Assembly (NCBI GenBank): GCA_013115135.1
Contig: JABANP010000321.1
Coordinates: forward strand, 1-59,027
Direction of reading: 5' to 3'
DNA length: 59,027 bases
Source of the DNA: Perkinsus olseni
Lineage: Eukaryota; Perkinsozoa; Perkinsida; Perkinsidae
The translations under genes and the position numbers were made by a program. Positions within the stretch are counted from its first letter, which is position 1; the number at the start of each line of letters is the position of its first letter. A model generated the notes under the pieces. It saw only the letters and a program-made list of their open reading frames with translations. It did not search any database and was not told the origin of the DNA. Positions 10,943 through 20,227 of this stretch are shown here, one piece after another.

Positions 10943-12592
10943 ATGGAAAACGGCTCACCGATCTTATTGAGAAAGCGACGTCGGCCAGCCAGGTCACAAG
11001 AGAGCCGTAAAAGGAGAAATGCACGAAAGAGGGATCTCAGATTCGATAAAAGCCAACATCGAGGAGACTACGAGGTGAACAACGATGGCACCGGCCGTGG
11101 GAATTCCAGGGAGCTGGCAGACCTACAATACTACGCACATGTAGCCGCCCTGCGCCAATCCGAACACAGGGAAGAGGTTATCGATGGTGCAGTGGATGGG
11201 ACAGGGATGCCCGAGGTCTGTCAATGGTATCCGTATCCGGCGACACAGCCACAGGCTACCGAGAAACTCCGGGAGCAACTGGAAGGGTGGATAGACACCT
11301 TGGCCGGTAATTCCAAGCTTCGTGACCTCTTCGACCAGTGGGTGGCGCTACCTCGAGATCGGCAGGGCTCCTGTACGCAGTTTCCGGACCTTCTGGATGA
11401 GATGACGAAGAGAGCCTCTGAGCAGCTTCGTGAGACCTGGTGCCTAGAGATAGGAGTGAGTGGCGAAGCAGCTCCGAATACCTCACTAAGACCAGAGCTC
11501 ATGAAGGCTCTCCTCATGGCCACGTCTGACCACCCAGACCGTGAGGACGTGGGCATATGCGACGAAGTTAGTAGGGGGTGTAGGGTAGGCATACACGAGC
11601 CTATAGCCGCCACGGGTCTCTGGCCCAAGGATACCAAAGGCCCGAAACATAAAGGGTACGGCCTGTCCTTCTGGGCGTCGAAAGAGGCATGGTACAACTA
11701 CAAGTCGTGTGAGGAAATGAAGTCACAGGTGTGCGCTGAGCTGGAAGCAGAGGTGGTCAAAGGCCGTATGAAGAAAACCACAGAGCCACCAGCAGGTGCG
11801 CATCTGACCAAGATCGCATGTATCCTCAAACCCAACGGTAAGGTGAGGCTGGTGGATGACCTGAGGCGGTCCGGGATAAATGAGCTGGTGCTCTGTGACG
11901 AAACACTAGCCTTACCCGGACTGAAATCCGCCGCCCTTGCAGTTGAGATAGTGTCGTCCCAGGCGCCGCCAGGTGCAGAGATCCTCTGGCTTGAAACCGA
12001 TGTGGCCGCAGCGTTTAGGAACATACCTGTAAGTGAAGAGGATCAATGCTTTCTGGTGAACAAAGTGGGAGACTACTACTATGTCCACACGGTGTTACCG
12101 TTTGGGCTGCGGAGTTCACCGCTGTTGTGGTGTCGGTACTCCGCCAACTACCACAAGCTGGTCAAGAGGCTCCTACCCCGCAGTATCCCGTGTGACGGCA
12201 TCATATATGTTGATGATTCTGGATGGGCAGTCCCAAGAGAGCACGCGTTCCGCCATCTCCTACGTGCTGTACTCATCGCCGCCACACTGGGAATCCCGCT
12301 GTCTCACGAAAAAATGAGGCTAAGCACGACTCCTCACAATCTAGGTTTCCGGTGGTCTCTGAGCTCGAAGATAGCCTCTGTACCGGAGGAGAAAGCCGTT
12401 AGGATCATCAACGACTTGGACACGATCATCAATATTGGTCGGGGCAAGCACGCTCCAACCAAACTGATAGAGGGTGTAACAGGGAGACTCACGTGGCTCT
12501 CCCAAATACTCCCGAAGCTCAAGAGTGACCTTCAGGCTTTATACGCACTGCAAAACCTGGCACGGCGCCGCAATGGCACTTCATATCTTTGA
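10943..12592 (+). CDS. Reverse transcriptase of the YR element
   Basis: The first ATG in frame is 10943 (MENGSPILLRKRRR). The N-terminus is basic. The RT palm then has LTKIACILKPNGKVRLVDD (fingers), LETDVAAAFRNIPVS (first catalytic Asp), VLPFGLRSSPLLWCRY, and GIIYVDDSGWAV with the YVDD catalytic pair near 12210. LGFRW and the thumb region LTWLSQILPKLKSDLQALYAL follow. These motifs are typical of DIRS/Ngaro-type RT. The frame stops at 12592 exactly where the RNase H frame takes over one frame away, so RT and RH were probably one polyprotein, joined either by frameshifting or through a one-base lesion. Confidence 0.85.
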   Translation: MENGSPILLRKRRRPARSQESRKRRNARKRDLRFDKSQHRGDYEVNNDGTGRGNSRELADLQYYAHVAALRQSEHREEVIDGAVDGTGMPEVCQWYPYPATQPQATEKLREQLEGWIDTLAGNSKLRDLFDQWVALPRDRQGSCTQFPDLLDEMTKRASEQLRETWCLEIGVSGEAAPNTSLRPELMKALLMATSDHPDREDVGICDEVSRGCRVGIHEPIAATGLWPKDTKGPKHKGYGLSFWASKEAWYNYKSCEEMKSQVCAELEAEVVKGRMKKTTEPPAGAHLTKIACILKPNGKVRLVDDLRRSGINELVLCDETLALPGLKSAALAVEIVSSQAPPGAEILWLETDVAAAFRNIPVSEEDQCFLVNKVGDYYYVHTVLPFGLRSSPLLWCRYSANYHKLVKRLLPRSIPCDGIIYVDDSGWAVPREHAFRHLLRAVLIAATLGIPLSHEKMRLSTTPHNLGFRWSLSSKIASVPEEKAVRIINDLDTIINIGRGKHAPTKLIEGVTGRLTWLSQILPKLKSDLQALYALQNLARRRNGTSYL

Positions 12593-13200
12593 GTGCCGAC
12601 GCGGTAGCATGTGCGGCACTGTTCCGTGAGGCACTAATGACCCAAACTTTGTCAACTACAGCCTCGCAGATACTCGGGTGGGACATGAGGTGCGAGAACA
12701 CGACTGTAGTTGTGACCGACTCCTCTGGCAAGGGTCTTGGAGGTATCATTTTTTCCCTCGGCCGAGACATATCTGCGGAGAATGTCGAATGGTTCTGCGC
12801 GGAGTTCGCTCGAGGGCCTACCATCCAGTGCCTCCTCGATGAAGATACGGGCGAAATGACCAACATATGCCCGGCTGAGCTCCTGGCTGCAGTGATTGGG
12901 ATAAGCAGTGCCCTCAAGAGAGGAGCGCAAACGATTATTGCCCTATATGATAATATGAGCAGTGTGAGCTGCATAAACAAGAGATCCAGCCGATCCCACA
13001 CTATGAACCGTGTCGTGGACGCCCTCAACAAGAACTGTCCGGAGGCTGGGCATATCGTGACCGCGTTCCACGTCCCGGGCAACACAAATTGCTTGGCTGA
13101 TATGCTATCGAGGGCAGATAATACCGATGCGAAGAAGAGGATGGAATCCATTGGCAGAGAACTGGACGTGAACACGATTCTTACAGAGCTAAGCCTCTAA
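12590..13200 (+). CDS. RNase H domain of the YR element
   Basis: It has the RNase H acidic residues in order: TTVVVTDSSGKGLGG (Asp), CPAELLAAVIGISSAL (Glu), IIALYDNMSSVSCINKRSS (Asp), and FHVPGNTNCLADMLSRAD near the end (Asp). The D-N-M-S-S-V and N-x-x-A-D-x-L-S-R patterns are those of DIRS-like and gypsy-like RNase H. There is no ATG at the start of the frame, and it overlaps the end of the RT frame. It therefore reads as a continuation of the RT polyprotein rather than an independent gene. Confidence 0.8.
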
Positions 13201-13292
13201 GACCTTAAGTGACAAGTTTTGTTTCCGTTTCTGATGAGAATTATGTACGCGTTGTGTTGAGTGCTCACGTTCAAAGCGAGGCCCAGAGTATC

Positions 13293-13612
13293 CAGGGTGG
13301 CCCAGCGGGGAAGAATGCTATTCTTTCTTACCGGGAATTCCGGAAATTCCCGGGAAGAAAGAATGCTCAATATTCCCTGGAAGAATGGTTGAGATTCTTC
13401 CCGGGTATTTAGGTGCTTCATTCCAATGGTTTGACCTGAGAAAGCATCGAGTACGGGCGGATATGCGCGCCGAAGGCGCGCTAAAAAAATTTGGGGGGCT
13501 TGTTTCAATGGGGAAGAATGCATTCTTTCTTCCCGGCTATATTCCCGGGAATTCCCGGAAATTCCCGGGAATGGGAAGAATGATCCATTCTTCCCACTTT
13601 TGGGCCACCCTG
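13293..13612. mobile_element. Non-autonomous hAT element (MITE) inside the YR retrotransposon
   Basis: 320 bp with perfect 11-bp terminal inverted repeats (CAGGGTGGCCC ... GGGCCACCCTG). It is flanked by a perfect 8-bp target duplication AGAGTATC at 13285-13292 and 13613-13620. An 8-bp duplication and a CAGGG start are hallmarks of the hAT superfamily. The interior is mostly inverted copies of GGGAATTCCCGG-like sequence and GAAGAATG/CATTCTTC, so it can fold on itself. It carries no transposase. It separates the RNase H and recombinase frames and by accident extends the latter upstream to 13385. Confidence 0.92.
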
Positions 13613-13660
13613 AGAGTATCGAGTGATCTCAGACTATCCCCCCTTTTGCCCAGTTCTATT

Positions 13661-14896
13661 ATGAGTTCCTTACTCCCACGGGGTCCTGAGCTAGCTGCAT
13701 TATTCGACCAGGAACTTCGAGGTGCCAAAAGGGCGAGGGTGCAAGGCAGCAGCGGAAATGCATGTGGGAGGACTACGATGCCAAAGAGGGAACCAGTACG
13801 ACACCACGAGGCTCGCGTCATAGAGACGGAACCGCCGCAGCACCGAATAGGATGTCAGTCCAACGCCCCAGCTAGTCAACGCTCCGGCCTGCAGGGGGAA
13901 GGCAATGCCGTTATTCAACGCCAAAGATCTCTACGGGCTGTGTCAGAGCGGGATACGGCGATGCATCTACTACATGCAAGAGCCCAGAGCACTAACCGTT
14001 GTAGAGCTACCGCCATCAACCACTATGAGCGCTTCTGCCGGACGCAGGGCACCCCATCCTTCCCTGCGGACCCAGAAGCTCTATGTGGATTCATAGTGGC
14101 ACTAACACAAAGAGGGCTTATGTATGAAACCGTGAAAAAATACTTCGATACAGTGAAAGTCGAGAATCGATTGTGGGATCCGGAGAAGATGACTCCGCTG
14201 CAGAAGGAGAGCATTCGGCTGCATTTATTGGCATCCAAGAGGATTCTGCGCAACAGACGTCGGAAGAGAACGGTTACCCTAACCAAAGCTCAAGTCGAAC
14301 TAGTCAGTCGCTCAGTGCCCCCCTCAAAGAGAAAGGAGAGCACCACGGCATACCTCCTGGGGGTACATGCCTTGCTGAGGTTGAAGGAAGTCATAGCGCT
14401 GAGGAAAGGAGATATAGAGTTCATAGCTGGGCAGGCGGGTGCCCACTATATGCGAGTAAATGTTAGTCAATCAAAAACTGACCAGTCTGCCTCTGGGCAG
14501 TACGTGATAGTCGGATGCAGACAGAAGGAAGGATTTCATTGCGGTGATCCCGCTTGTGCGATGCATCGGGTGCAACAGCATCTTGCGGCACGCCCCGGAC
14601 CTCTGCATGCCTCACTATTCGACGTCACTTATAGGCAGTTGAGCTATGATATACAAACGCTGGTCGAGATTGCCCTGAGCGACCAGACCGAGGTGGTCAT
14701 CGGGCGTAAGTCGTCACATTCGATGAGAAGAACCGGGGTGTGTCTACTAGCAAACGCTGAGATTCCTTTGGAATCAATCGCCGAATATGGGAGGTGGCAG
14801 GACGTGCGCACCGTGGCTAACAATTACCTTCGCGGGCAGACCACCCGAGGGGTGCAGGAACGAGGTTTTGCCAACGCAATGGCAGCAACTGAGTAG
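13661..14896 (+). CDS. Tyrosine recombinase (YR) of the retrotransposon
   Basis: The start is set at ATG 13661 (MSSLLPRGPELAALFDQELR). The frame is open from 13385, but that extra part lies inside the nested hAT element. An N-terminal SAM-like core-binding domain (ATAINHYERFCRTQGTP ... FIVALTQRGLMYETVKKYFD) precedes the catalytic domain. Catalytic residues in order are Arg in HALLRLKEVIALRKGDI, Lys in NVSQSKTDQ, H-S-M-R-R (His and second Arg) near 14720, Trp in YGRWQDV, and the Tyr nucleophile in VANNYLRGQ near 14825. The insert HCGDPACAMHRVQQHL between the boxes may bind a metal. The full active-site set suggests a working enzyme, which would insert a circular cDNA by site-specific strand exchange. 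Confidence 0.92.
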   Translation: MSSLLPRGPELAALFDQELRGAKRARVQGSSGNACGRTTMPKREPVRHHEARVIETEPPQHRIGCQSNAPASQRSGLQGEGNAVIQRQRSLRAVSERDTAMHLLHARAQSTNRCRATAINHYERFCRTQGTPSFPADPEALCGFIVALTQRGLMYETVKKYFDTVKVENRLWDPEKMTPLQKESIRLHLLASKRILRNRRRKRTVTLTKAQVELVSRSVPPSKRKESTTAYLLGVHALLRLKEVIALRKGDIEFIAGQAGAHYMRVNVSQSKTDQSASGQYVIVGCRQKEGFHCGDPACAMHRVQQHLAARPGPLHASLFDVTYRQLSYDIQTLVEIALSDQTEVVIGRKSSHSMRRTGVCLLANAEIPLESIAEYGRWQDVRTVANNYLRGQTTRGVQERGFANAMAATE

Positions 14897-15162
14897 CTCC
14901 AGTCGTATACCATGCTATCGTGTATATACCATCATATATAATATATTTGCACATTGCCGGTTGCTGCACTTGCTACTACTTAAGAGCTATCTCAGTGACT
15001 GTCGTTAATCTTTGTCACAAAGATCATGAATTAATCACATCTCGTGTCGATTGGTCACCGGTCATCAGTGTTGAGTTAACGCGCAGTCCTGTCACTCGCC
15101 CATACCCTACAAGGCAGCAGGCAGTCACTTTCTGAGAGCCGCGCGCAAGAAGCTGGGACTGA

Positions 15163-15408
15163 CGGGAGGTAGGCTGTGAAACTTCACTCAAGCTATACTC
15201 GACGAGTAAGCAAGTGCCAATGACGTCAGATTGACGCAATGGCAGGAGTGAAGTACCAGCCTTTAGTGGTACGGAAGATAACAGACATGCAAGCTTTACT
15301 GCAGGAGGCTGGTAAGTCAGTGATCCCACTGATCGGCATTATCGCCTCCTCAGCAGCACTGTTATCACCGCTACCACCAGTCCCAACCTCTGCGCCATGG
15401 GAATTTCA
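15163..15408 (+). repeat. Split direct repeat B1 of the YR element
   Basis: 246 bp starting CGGGAGGTAGGCTGTG and ending GGAATTTCA, repeated at 15650-15895. It sits immediately left of A2. In this class of element, B1-A2 is an internal copy of the end-to-end junction. Confidence 0.9.
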
Positions 15409-15628
15409 TGGAAGTGATAACAACTGTTATCGACGGGAGTGAAATATCCAAGCAAGAGGTCGTACTCGTGCGAACTGTCGTAGTGAGGCATCCTACTCGC
15501 ACTGGCAAGGATAACCTTATCTCGCTCGCCAGATACGCACAGGCGTTTCAAGTCCACTGACCGGCGGCGAGATACCCGTTCATTATATATCGCCATAGCC
15601 TGCCGTTCGAGCCGACTTTCGGGCTCAA
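15408..15628 (+). repeat. Split direct repeat A2 of the YR element
   Basis: 221 bp, the internal copy of A1 (8190-8410). It shares its first base with the end of B1. A 21-bp unique spacer (15629-15649) separates it from B2. Confidence 0.9.
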
Positions 15629-15649
15629 CCCACCCTCTTCCACCCTAGG

Positions 15650-15895
15650 CGGGAGGTAGGCTGTGAAACTTCACTCAAGCTATACTCGACGAGTAAGCAA
15701 GTGCCAATGACGTCAGATTGACGCAATGGCAGGAGTGAAGTACCAGCCTTTAGTGGTACGGAAGATAACAGACATGCAAGCTTTACTGCAGGAGGCTGGT
15801 AAGTCAGTGATCCCACTGATCGGCATTATCGCCTCCTCAGCAGCACTGTTATCACCGCTACCACCAGTCCCAACCTCTGCGCCATGGGAATTTCA
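15650..15895 (+). repeat. Split direct repeat B2, right end of the YR element
   Basis: 246 bp that I read as identical to B1. It ends ...GGAATTTCA, after which unique sequence (CTAGTGAAG) begins. Confidence 0.9.
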
Positions 15896-16019
15896 CTAGT
15901 GAAGAAGCCAGGATAGAGCTTCTGCCTGGCACTACCGGACGAGAATTTTAACACAAGCCCGAAAAGAGGAATGGACGAAAGAATGAATGAACGAATGAAA
16001 GCAGCGGCAGCGTCTTCAA

Positions 16020-16643
16020 TTCATACGGCACATGTTAGTCGCTGAAAGGCAGTTAATCACAGCCACAAGGCCCGGGATGGCTTGTCTGTTACTCATCTTG
16101 ACGGCCTCCCAGAGCGTCTCGGAGGTGTAGTACAAGCTCTCATAAGCTCGATACTGAAGCGGAATATCCTGCAAGGTCACATTACAAACCTAGCTCCCTA
16201 CTGGGAATACACACGAGTAGGGATTCTCTTTCAAGGTGCTGAGAAGTCACCAGCTTTCAAATCTATCAGCCTATCAGCAACAGACCATTCAGATTTCACA
16301 GGAGTGAATACACATCCGCAGAGAACGGCCGTCGATGTAGCCATAGTGTGAACCTGAGTTCATTCTCACTCGATAACTCGATCGTAGTCAACGCACGATG
16401 ATCATGGATGCTTTATAAGCCTCTGAAGCCACCTGTCTTGCGTAAGTGCAGCGGTTCTTCTGTTCTAGCGAAGACGCGGAGAATAAGTGGAACTATCTTT
16501 GCCAACTTACCTTGGATATCCTCGTCAGTGGCAGCAAGAGAGAATGAGTGAGCCGCAGGATTGCGGCTCTTTACTAAGCTGGCTACATCTCGCGAAATAG
16601 CTTGCTTCGCTGCCTTCAATTTGCCGTTGAAATCGGTAACCAT
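16020..16643 (-). CDS. 5' part of an unrecognised spliced gene
   Basis: A minus-strand ATG at 16643 opens VTDFNGKLKAAKQAISRDV and SFSLAATDEDIQ. A consensus donor (CAAG|gtaagt) follows at about 16511, then a candidate exon (VPLILRVFARTEEPLHLRK, about 16500-16440). A further exon after a ...cttgcag acceptor reads DIPLQYRAYESLYYTSETL (about 16165-16100). Downstream on this strand the YR element begins at 15895. I do not recognise the protein. The upstream neighbour is the rRNA fragment, so the promoter must lie in about 100 bp or in the rDNA. It may be the 5' end of the gene whose exons appear at 7.5-6.2 kb; I could not join them. Confidence 0.4.
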
Positions 16644-16789
16644 GTCAAAGACAGCAAGGGGAATTACGTCCTGCCCAATACGGCCCTGGGACCAGCCGCA
16701 GCTCTAAGCCTCACGTTAGGTCCATTGTGTCCTGCCTCTTCCGCCTGAAACCTCTTCAGCTCCGGCAGCATCATATCGTTCCAAGCGGT

Positions 16790-17056
16790 GACACAGTCTT
16801 GACCACACGACTCCTGCAGACAGGTCTTGGATAGCAGCGACTCTCCCGACCCTCTCGCACCAGCCTCGCATCCTCGCCGTTAGGACCAAATGGTGACATA
16901 CTTCACTCCTCGCCTCTGTCGAGTTGGCTCCGGGGTCCAGCCCCGGGCATGTCGTCATGACGCTTATGTCGATCTCGCCACGGCCCCTCCGGAACGGGTT
17001 GACTCGGATGAGCAACTACCGACTGACACCGGGAGCGGGTGAGCAACTTAGAGGCG
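16790..17056 (-). rRNA. 28S rRNA, 3'-terminal portion (cut off by the gypsy element)
   Basis: The plus strand just left of the gypsy element reads ...CAACTTAGAGGCG. The other side of the element continues (A)GGCGTTCAGCCGTAATCC. Together these are the conserved 28S segment around 'TGAACGCCTCTAAG'. The sequence below about 17030 is the variable 3' domain. The exact 3' end of the rRNA is not visible, so 16790 is an estimate. Confidence 0.6.
17052..17056. repeat. Target-site duplication AGGCG of the gypsy element, left copy
   Basis: AGGCG here is repeated at 28060-28064, directly outside the two LTRs. A 5-bp duplication is usual for Ty3/gypsy integrases. Confidence 0.85.
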
Positions 17057-17219
17057 TTTACCGTCCGACAGCCCAATCTGACGTTTCGTCTGCTGCCACA
17101 CAGACTCATCGGTACCCCTCTGCTGGCATAGCGAGGTTATCGACCCATGATGGGCGATAACAACAACTTGACCGAGCATGGCTAGGTAGACGACAAGGGG
17201 CCGTGGTCTGGACGCCACA
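17057..17219 (-). repeat. 3' LTR of the gypsy element
   Basis: 163 bp, nearly identical to 27897-28059; one visible difference (GGTACCCCTC here, GGTACCCTTC there). The near identity indicates recent insertion. Confidence 0.9.
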
Positions 17220-18382
17220 ACTCCCCCGCACTTGCCGTCTCCGTGCCTCTCAGTTCAACCTGCCGCTCGCTATAAGGCTCGGTGTTATACCCAGCCTCAT
17301 TACTCACTGGACTCTCCTTTGACTGAACTCAACTCGATTTGCGTACGCACTTAACTACTCATGATCATGATCGACACCGCGGTCTCCACTAGGCCTAGAC
17401 TCCTCGTCTTCCACGACTGAAGACGAACTTCTCGCGTCATCTTCAACCACGAGAGCGACTCGTACCTGAGGATCAAACATGTTCTCCTCAAGTGGGAAAG
17501 GACGATCTACTGGGCCTCGTCATTTCCAAGTTTTCTTACCATGTTTCGCCGTTTCTTACGCGAACTCCCGTCATCCTCGTCCCGGAGTACTCGCTTCTTC
17601 CCTCGGTAGGCCTTCAGGTTGTCGGCATGAGCAATGAAGGATTCTCCTCCTCCTCCTCTCACTTTGTATACAAACGGGCTCAGGCTCTTCACGATCTCTA
17701 ACGGCCCGATAAACAACCCGGCCACCGCGCTTTTCCTTCGGGGTTTCAACCCCTTACTGAATAGCACCAAGTCTCCAGGCTTAAACTGGGGGACAAGGGT
17801 ACTCCGCGTGTTGAGGACATTCTGGAGGCTTCGAGTGCGGGAGTGGGTTTCAGCCACTCGCCGACTCCTCACCAGGACCTGACGGATTCGCTCGGCACGA
17901 TTTATGTCAGAAGCCCGTGCGTCATCCTGGATCGGCTTGACCTCGGCGACTCCCACCATGGAGGGTAGTCTCATGCTTCGACCAGTCAGGTACTCAAACG
18001 GACTCATCCCAAGACTCTCGCTCTTGGCAGCTCTCATCCCAGCAAGGACGCAGTCTATACAGGTATCCCAATCTTCGCTCCCGTTCACCGTGGCGGCGAG
18101 CCGTCGCTTCACAGTACCGATAGTCCTCTCTACGAGCCCTCGGGCTTGAGGCCGGTAAAGCGGCCCCGACACCACCTCAGTCTGATACAACTCCATCACC
18201 TTCCTCGTGAGAACCCCAGTGAAGTATTGGGCTTGGTCCATTCCCAACCGCATTGGTGCCCCAGTGAAGCTAAAGACGTCTCCCAGCCGCTCCACTATTG
18301 TGGCCGCACTCGTGTCTTTTAAAGCATAGGCCCAGGGAAATCTGGACGCTTGATCTACTATGACGAGCAGATACTCATTCCG

Positions 18383-18404
18383 TCGCTGACGCAGCGACGC
18401 TGAG
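18383..18404. repeat. 14-bp palindromic insertion in gypsy integrase (W = CTCAGCGA, minus strand)
   Basis: On the minus strand the 8-mer W is replaced by CTCAGCG + TCGCTGCG + TCAGCGA. The middle 8 bases match the reverse complement of W except at one position. The net gain is 14 bp. Removing it lets SLPRTQRR run straight into NEYLLVIVDQ in one frame. Confidence 0.75.
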
Positions 18405-19496
18405 TGCGCGGTAGCGACCCGCAAATATCAGCCTGCATATCCGCAAATAGGTCCTTGCTCTCATAGGGTCGCAACACAGCTCGATGGGTAGCGGGCTTCG
18501 TGCGGGCGCATCCCTCACATCCATTCACATACTCTCGGCAAGCCTCCTTCTGACCGGGCCAGAAGAACACCCGACGAGACAGCTCATAGAGCTTATTAAT
18601 CCCGACATGCCCGGTGGACCGATGGAGATCGTCCAGAATTTCCTTTCGGTAATGAGGTGGGACTATCGCCTTACCGTGAAGAGTGATAACTCCCGTTCCG
18701 GGATCCCTCGTGATCGCCGCTTGGCGTTCTAGACCGCTTCCTCCAGGAAACCTACCTTGCCTTCTCCAAGCCTGACAGTCCTCGTCCTCGTCTTGGGCCT
18801 TCTTTAACCCATCCAATGTGCGGATCCGGGTTTCGATCGGCGCAAACTCAACCTCAATATCCCGACTGAGAGAGTCGGCGGCCACATTGCTAACCCCAGT
18901 GCGACACTGCACTGTCATACCCCCGAACTGCTGCAATGCCGCTATCCACCGGGCAAAACGCCCGTGTGGGTCCCGCTGTTTCATCAGATAACTGAAGGGC
19001 CGACTGTCGGTGAATAACGTGAAGTCAGAGTTGGACAGATAGTAGGCGAACTTTCGGGTGAAGAACACCCCGGCATATATCTCTCGCTCGGTGGCGGACC
19101 ACCGACGCTCCGCCTCCGTTAGGCGGTGACTGCCATAACTGATGACTCGGCCATTTTGGGAAAGTATTCCCCCAATGGCCTCCTTCGAGGCGTCCACCTC
19201 CAACTTGAAACTCTGTTCCCAATCGGGACTCGTTAATACCGGTTCATCGAGCAGGGCTTGGACCAGCTCGACATAGGCTCTTTCTTCTCTCTCTTCCCAG
19301 CGGAACCGCTGCCCACCTCTCAGCAAATCAGTCAGGGGTTGAGCAATCTTCGAGTATCCCTTTATGAACTTTCGGTAGTACCCGCACATTCCGAGGAACC
19401 GTCGTAGGGACTGCAGATTCCACGGTCGTTTCGACCTCATAATCCGCTCAACATTGGAGAACATCGGCCGGATGACTCCGCGCTCAATCCGGTGAC

Positions 19497-19518
19497 CAAG
19501 GTACTACCTTGAAGGTAG
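19497..19518. repeat. 14-bp palindromic insertion in gypsy RT (W = CTACCTTG, minus strand)
   Basis: On the minus strand: CTACCTT + CAAGGTAG + TACCTTG, that is W(1-7), exact reverse complement of W, W(2-8). Removing 14 bp restores the usual ...DYLGHRIERG sequence that follows the RT palm in gypsy elements. Confidence 0.9.
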
Positions 19519-20167
19519 TCGAGGCTGTCTAGTCCGAACTTGCACTTATCCACTCGGGTAGTAAACCCGGCTAGGTCTAAGGCCCTCAGGGTCCGCTTCA
19601 CGTCTGCGAGATGTCCCGCTCTTCCCTTCCCCTTGGGGGTGTATATTATTATATCATCTGAGTAGACGAAACAGCACTGCGGCAGTAAAGTTCCGAGCGC
19701 GGCGTCCACCGCTCGTTGGAAACACGCCGGCGCGTTCCGGGGGCCCATCGCCATTCTTCGGAAGGTGTACTGCTTGTTTCCGATCATGAAGGCAAGTTTG
19801 GCCTGGGACGCCTCCTCTACTTCGACTTGGTGAAATCCCTTTCGGAGGTCAATCACCGAGAAATGCGCCCCTTCCGAGACTCCTCCCAAGATTTCCTCTA
19901 TTGTTGAAGACCGATAACGGTCAGGGATGGTGATTTTGTTTAACTTCCTATAATCCACCACCAATCTCCCAGACCCATCTCGTTTCGGCACCACAAAGGC
20001 GGGCGACGCCCAAGGGCTGGTTGTCGGTTGTATCACCCCCTCGTCCAACAATTCTTTGACCAACTTATTGGTGTTTTTGGCCGCGATCGGGTTCATCCGA
20101 TACGGTCGGGAGAAGACCGGACTTTCGGTGGTTGTATCCACTCGGAACTTAACCCCTTTTGCACACC

Positions 20168-20227
20168 TGTGATAGTCAGCACAATTTCTGTCTCCCATTG
20201 ATCTTGCTCCGTTCTATCGATTAGCTA
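20168..20227 (+). repeat. 5' LTR (60 bp) of the second LTR element
   Basis: TGTGATAGTCAGCAC...GATTAGCTA, repeated at 26591-26650. At 60 bp it is far shorter than usual LTRs, yet it sits exactly between a primer-site-like sequence and a polypurine tract on the two sides. Confidence 0.8.

Larger units (their letters stand above)
8190..15895 (+). mobile_element. YR retrotransposon (PAT/Ngaro-like) with split direct repeats
   Basis: About 7.7 kb, bounded by split direct repeats in the order A1 - ORFs - B1 A2 B2. This is the end structure of PAT- and Ngaro-type tyrosine-recombinase retrotransposons. Inside, in order, are Gag, reverse transcriptase (YVDD), RNase H and a tyrosine recombinase with a complete R...H-x-x-R...Y set. 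The B1/A2 junction (TTTCA|TGGAAG) equals what joining the right end (B2) to the left end (A1) would give, as expected for a circular DNA intermediate. No target duplication flanks the element, as known for this class. No methyltransferase or SGNH hydrolase domain is visible in the four ORFs. Damage is light: one nonsense codon in Gag, one frame change between RT and RH, and a nested hAT element between RH and YR. A1/A2 differ at a single base, so the insertion is young. Confidence 0.9.
17507..20198 (-). pseudogene. pol: pol (RT-RNase H-integrase) of the gypsy element, two frameshifts
   Basis: RT: SRPYRMNPIAAKNTNKLVKE, VVPKRDGSGRLVVDYRKLN, FSVIDLRKGFHQVEV (first Asp), MAMGPRNAPACFQRAVD, CCFVYSDDIIIYTP (YSDD). 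After a frame break at 19497-19518 come RRFLGMCGYYRKFIKGYSKI and RNase H (FKLEVDASKEAIGGILSQNG, TEREIYAGVFFTRKFAYYL, FTLFTDSRPFSYL, NVAADSLSR). The integrase zinc finger is LHRSTGHVGINKLYELS ... GCEGCARTKPA, and the core DMQADICGS is cut by a second break at 18383-18404. The core continues with DQASRFPWAYALKD, GAPMRLGMDQAQYF and RGLVERTIGTVKRRL (D,D,E). The C-terminal end has a chromo/GPY-like GPLEIVKSLSPFVYKVR and a basic tail. Both breaks are 14-bp palindromic insertions; without them the frame is continuous. Confidence 0.9.
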
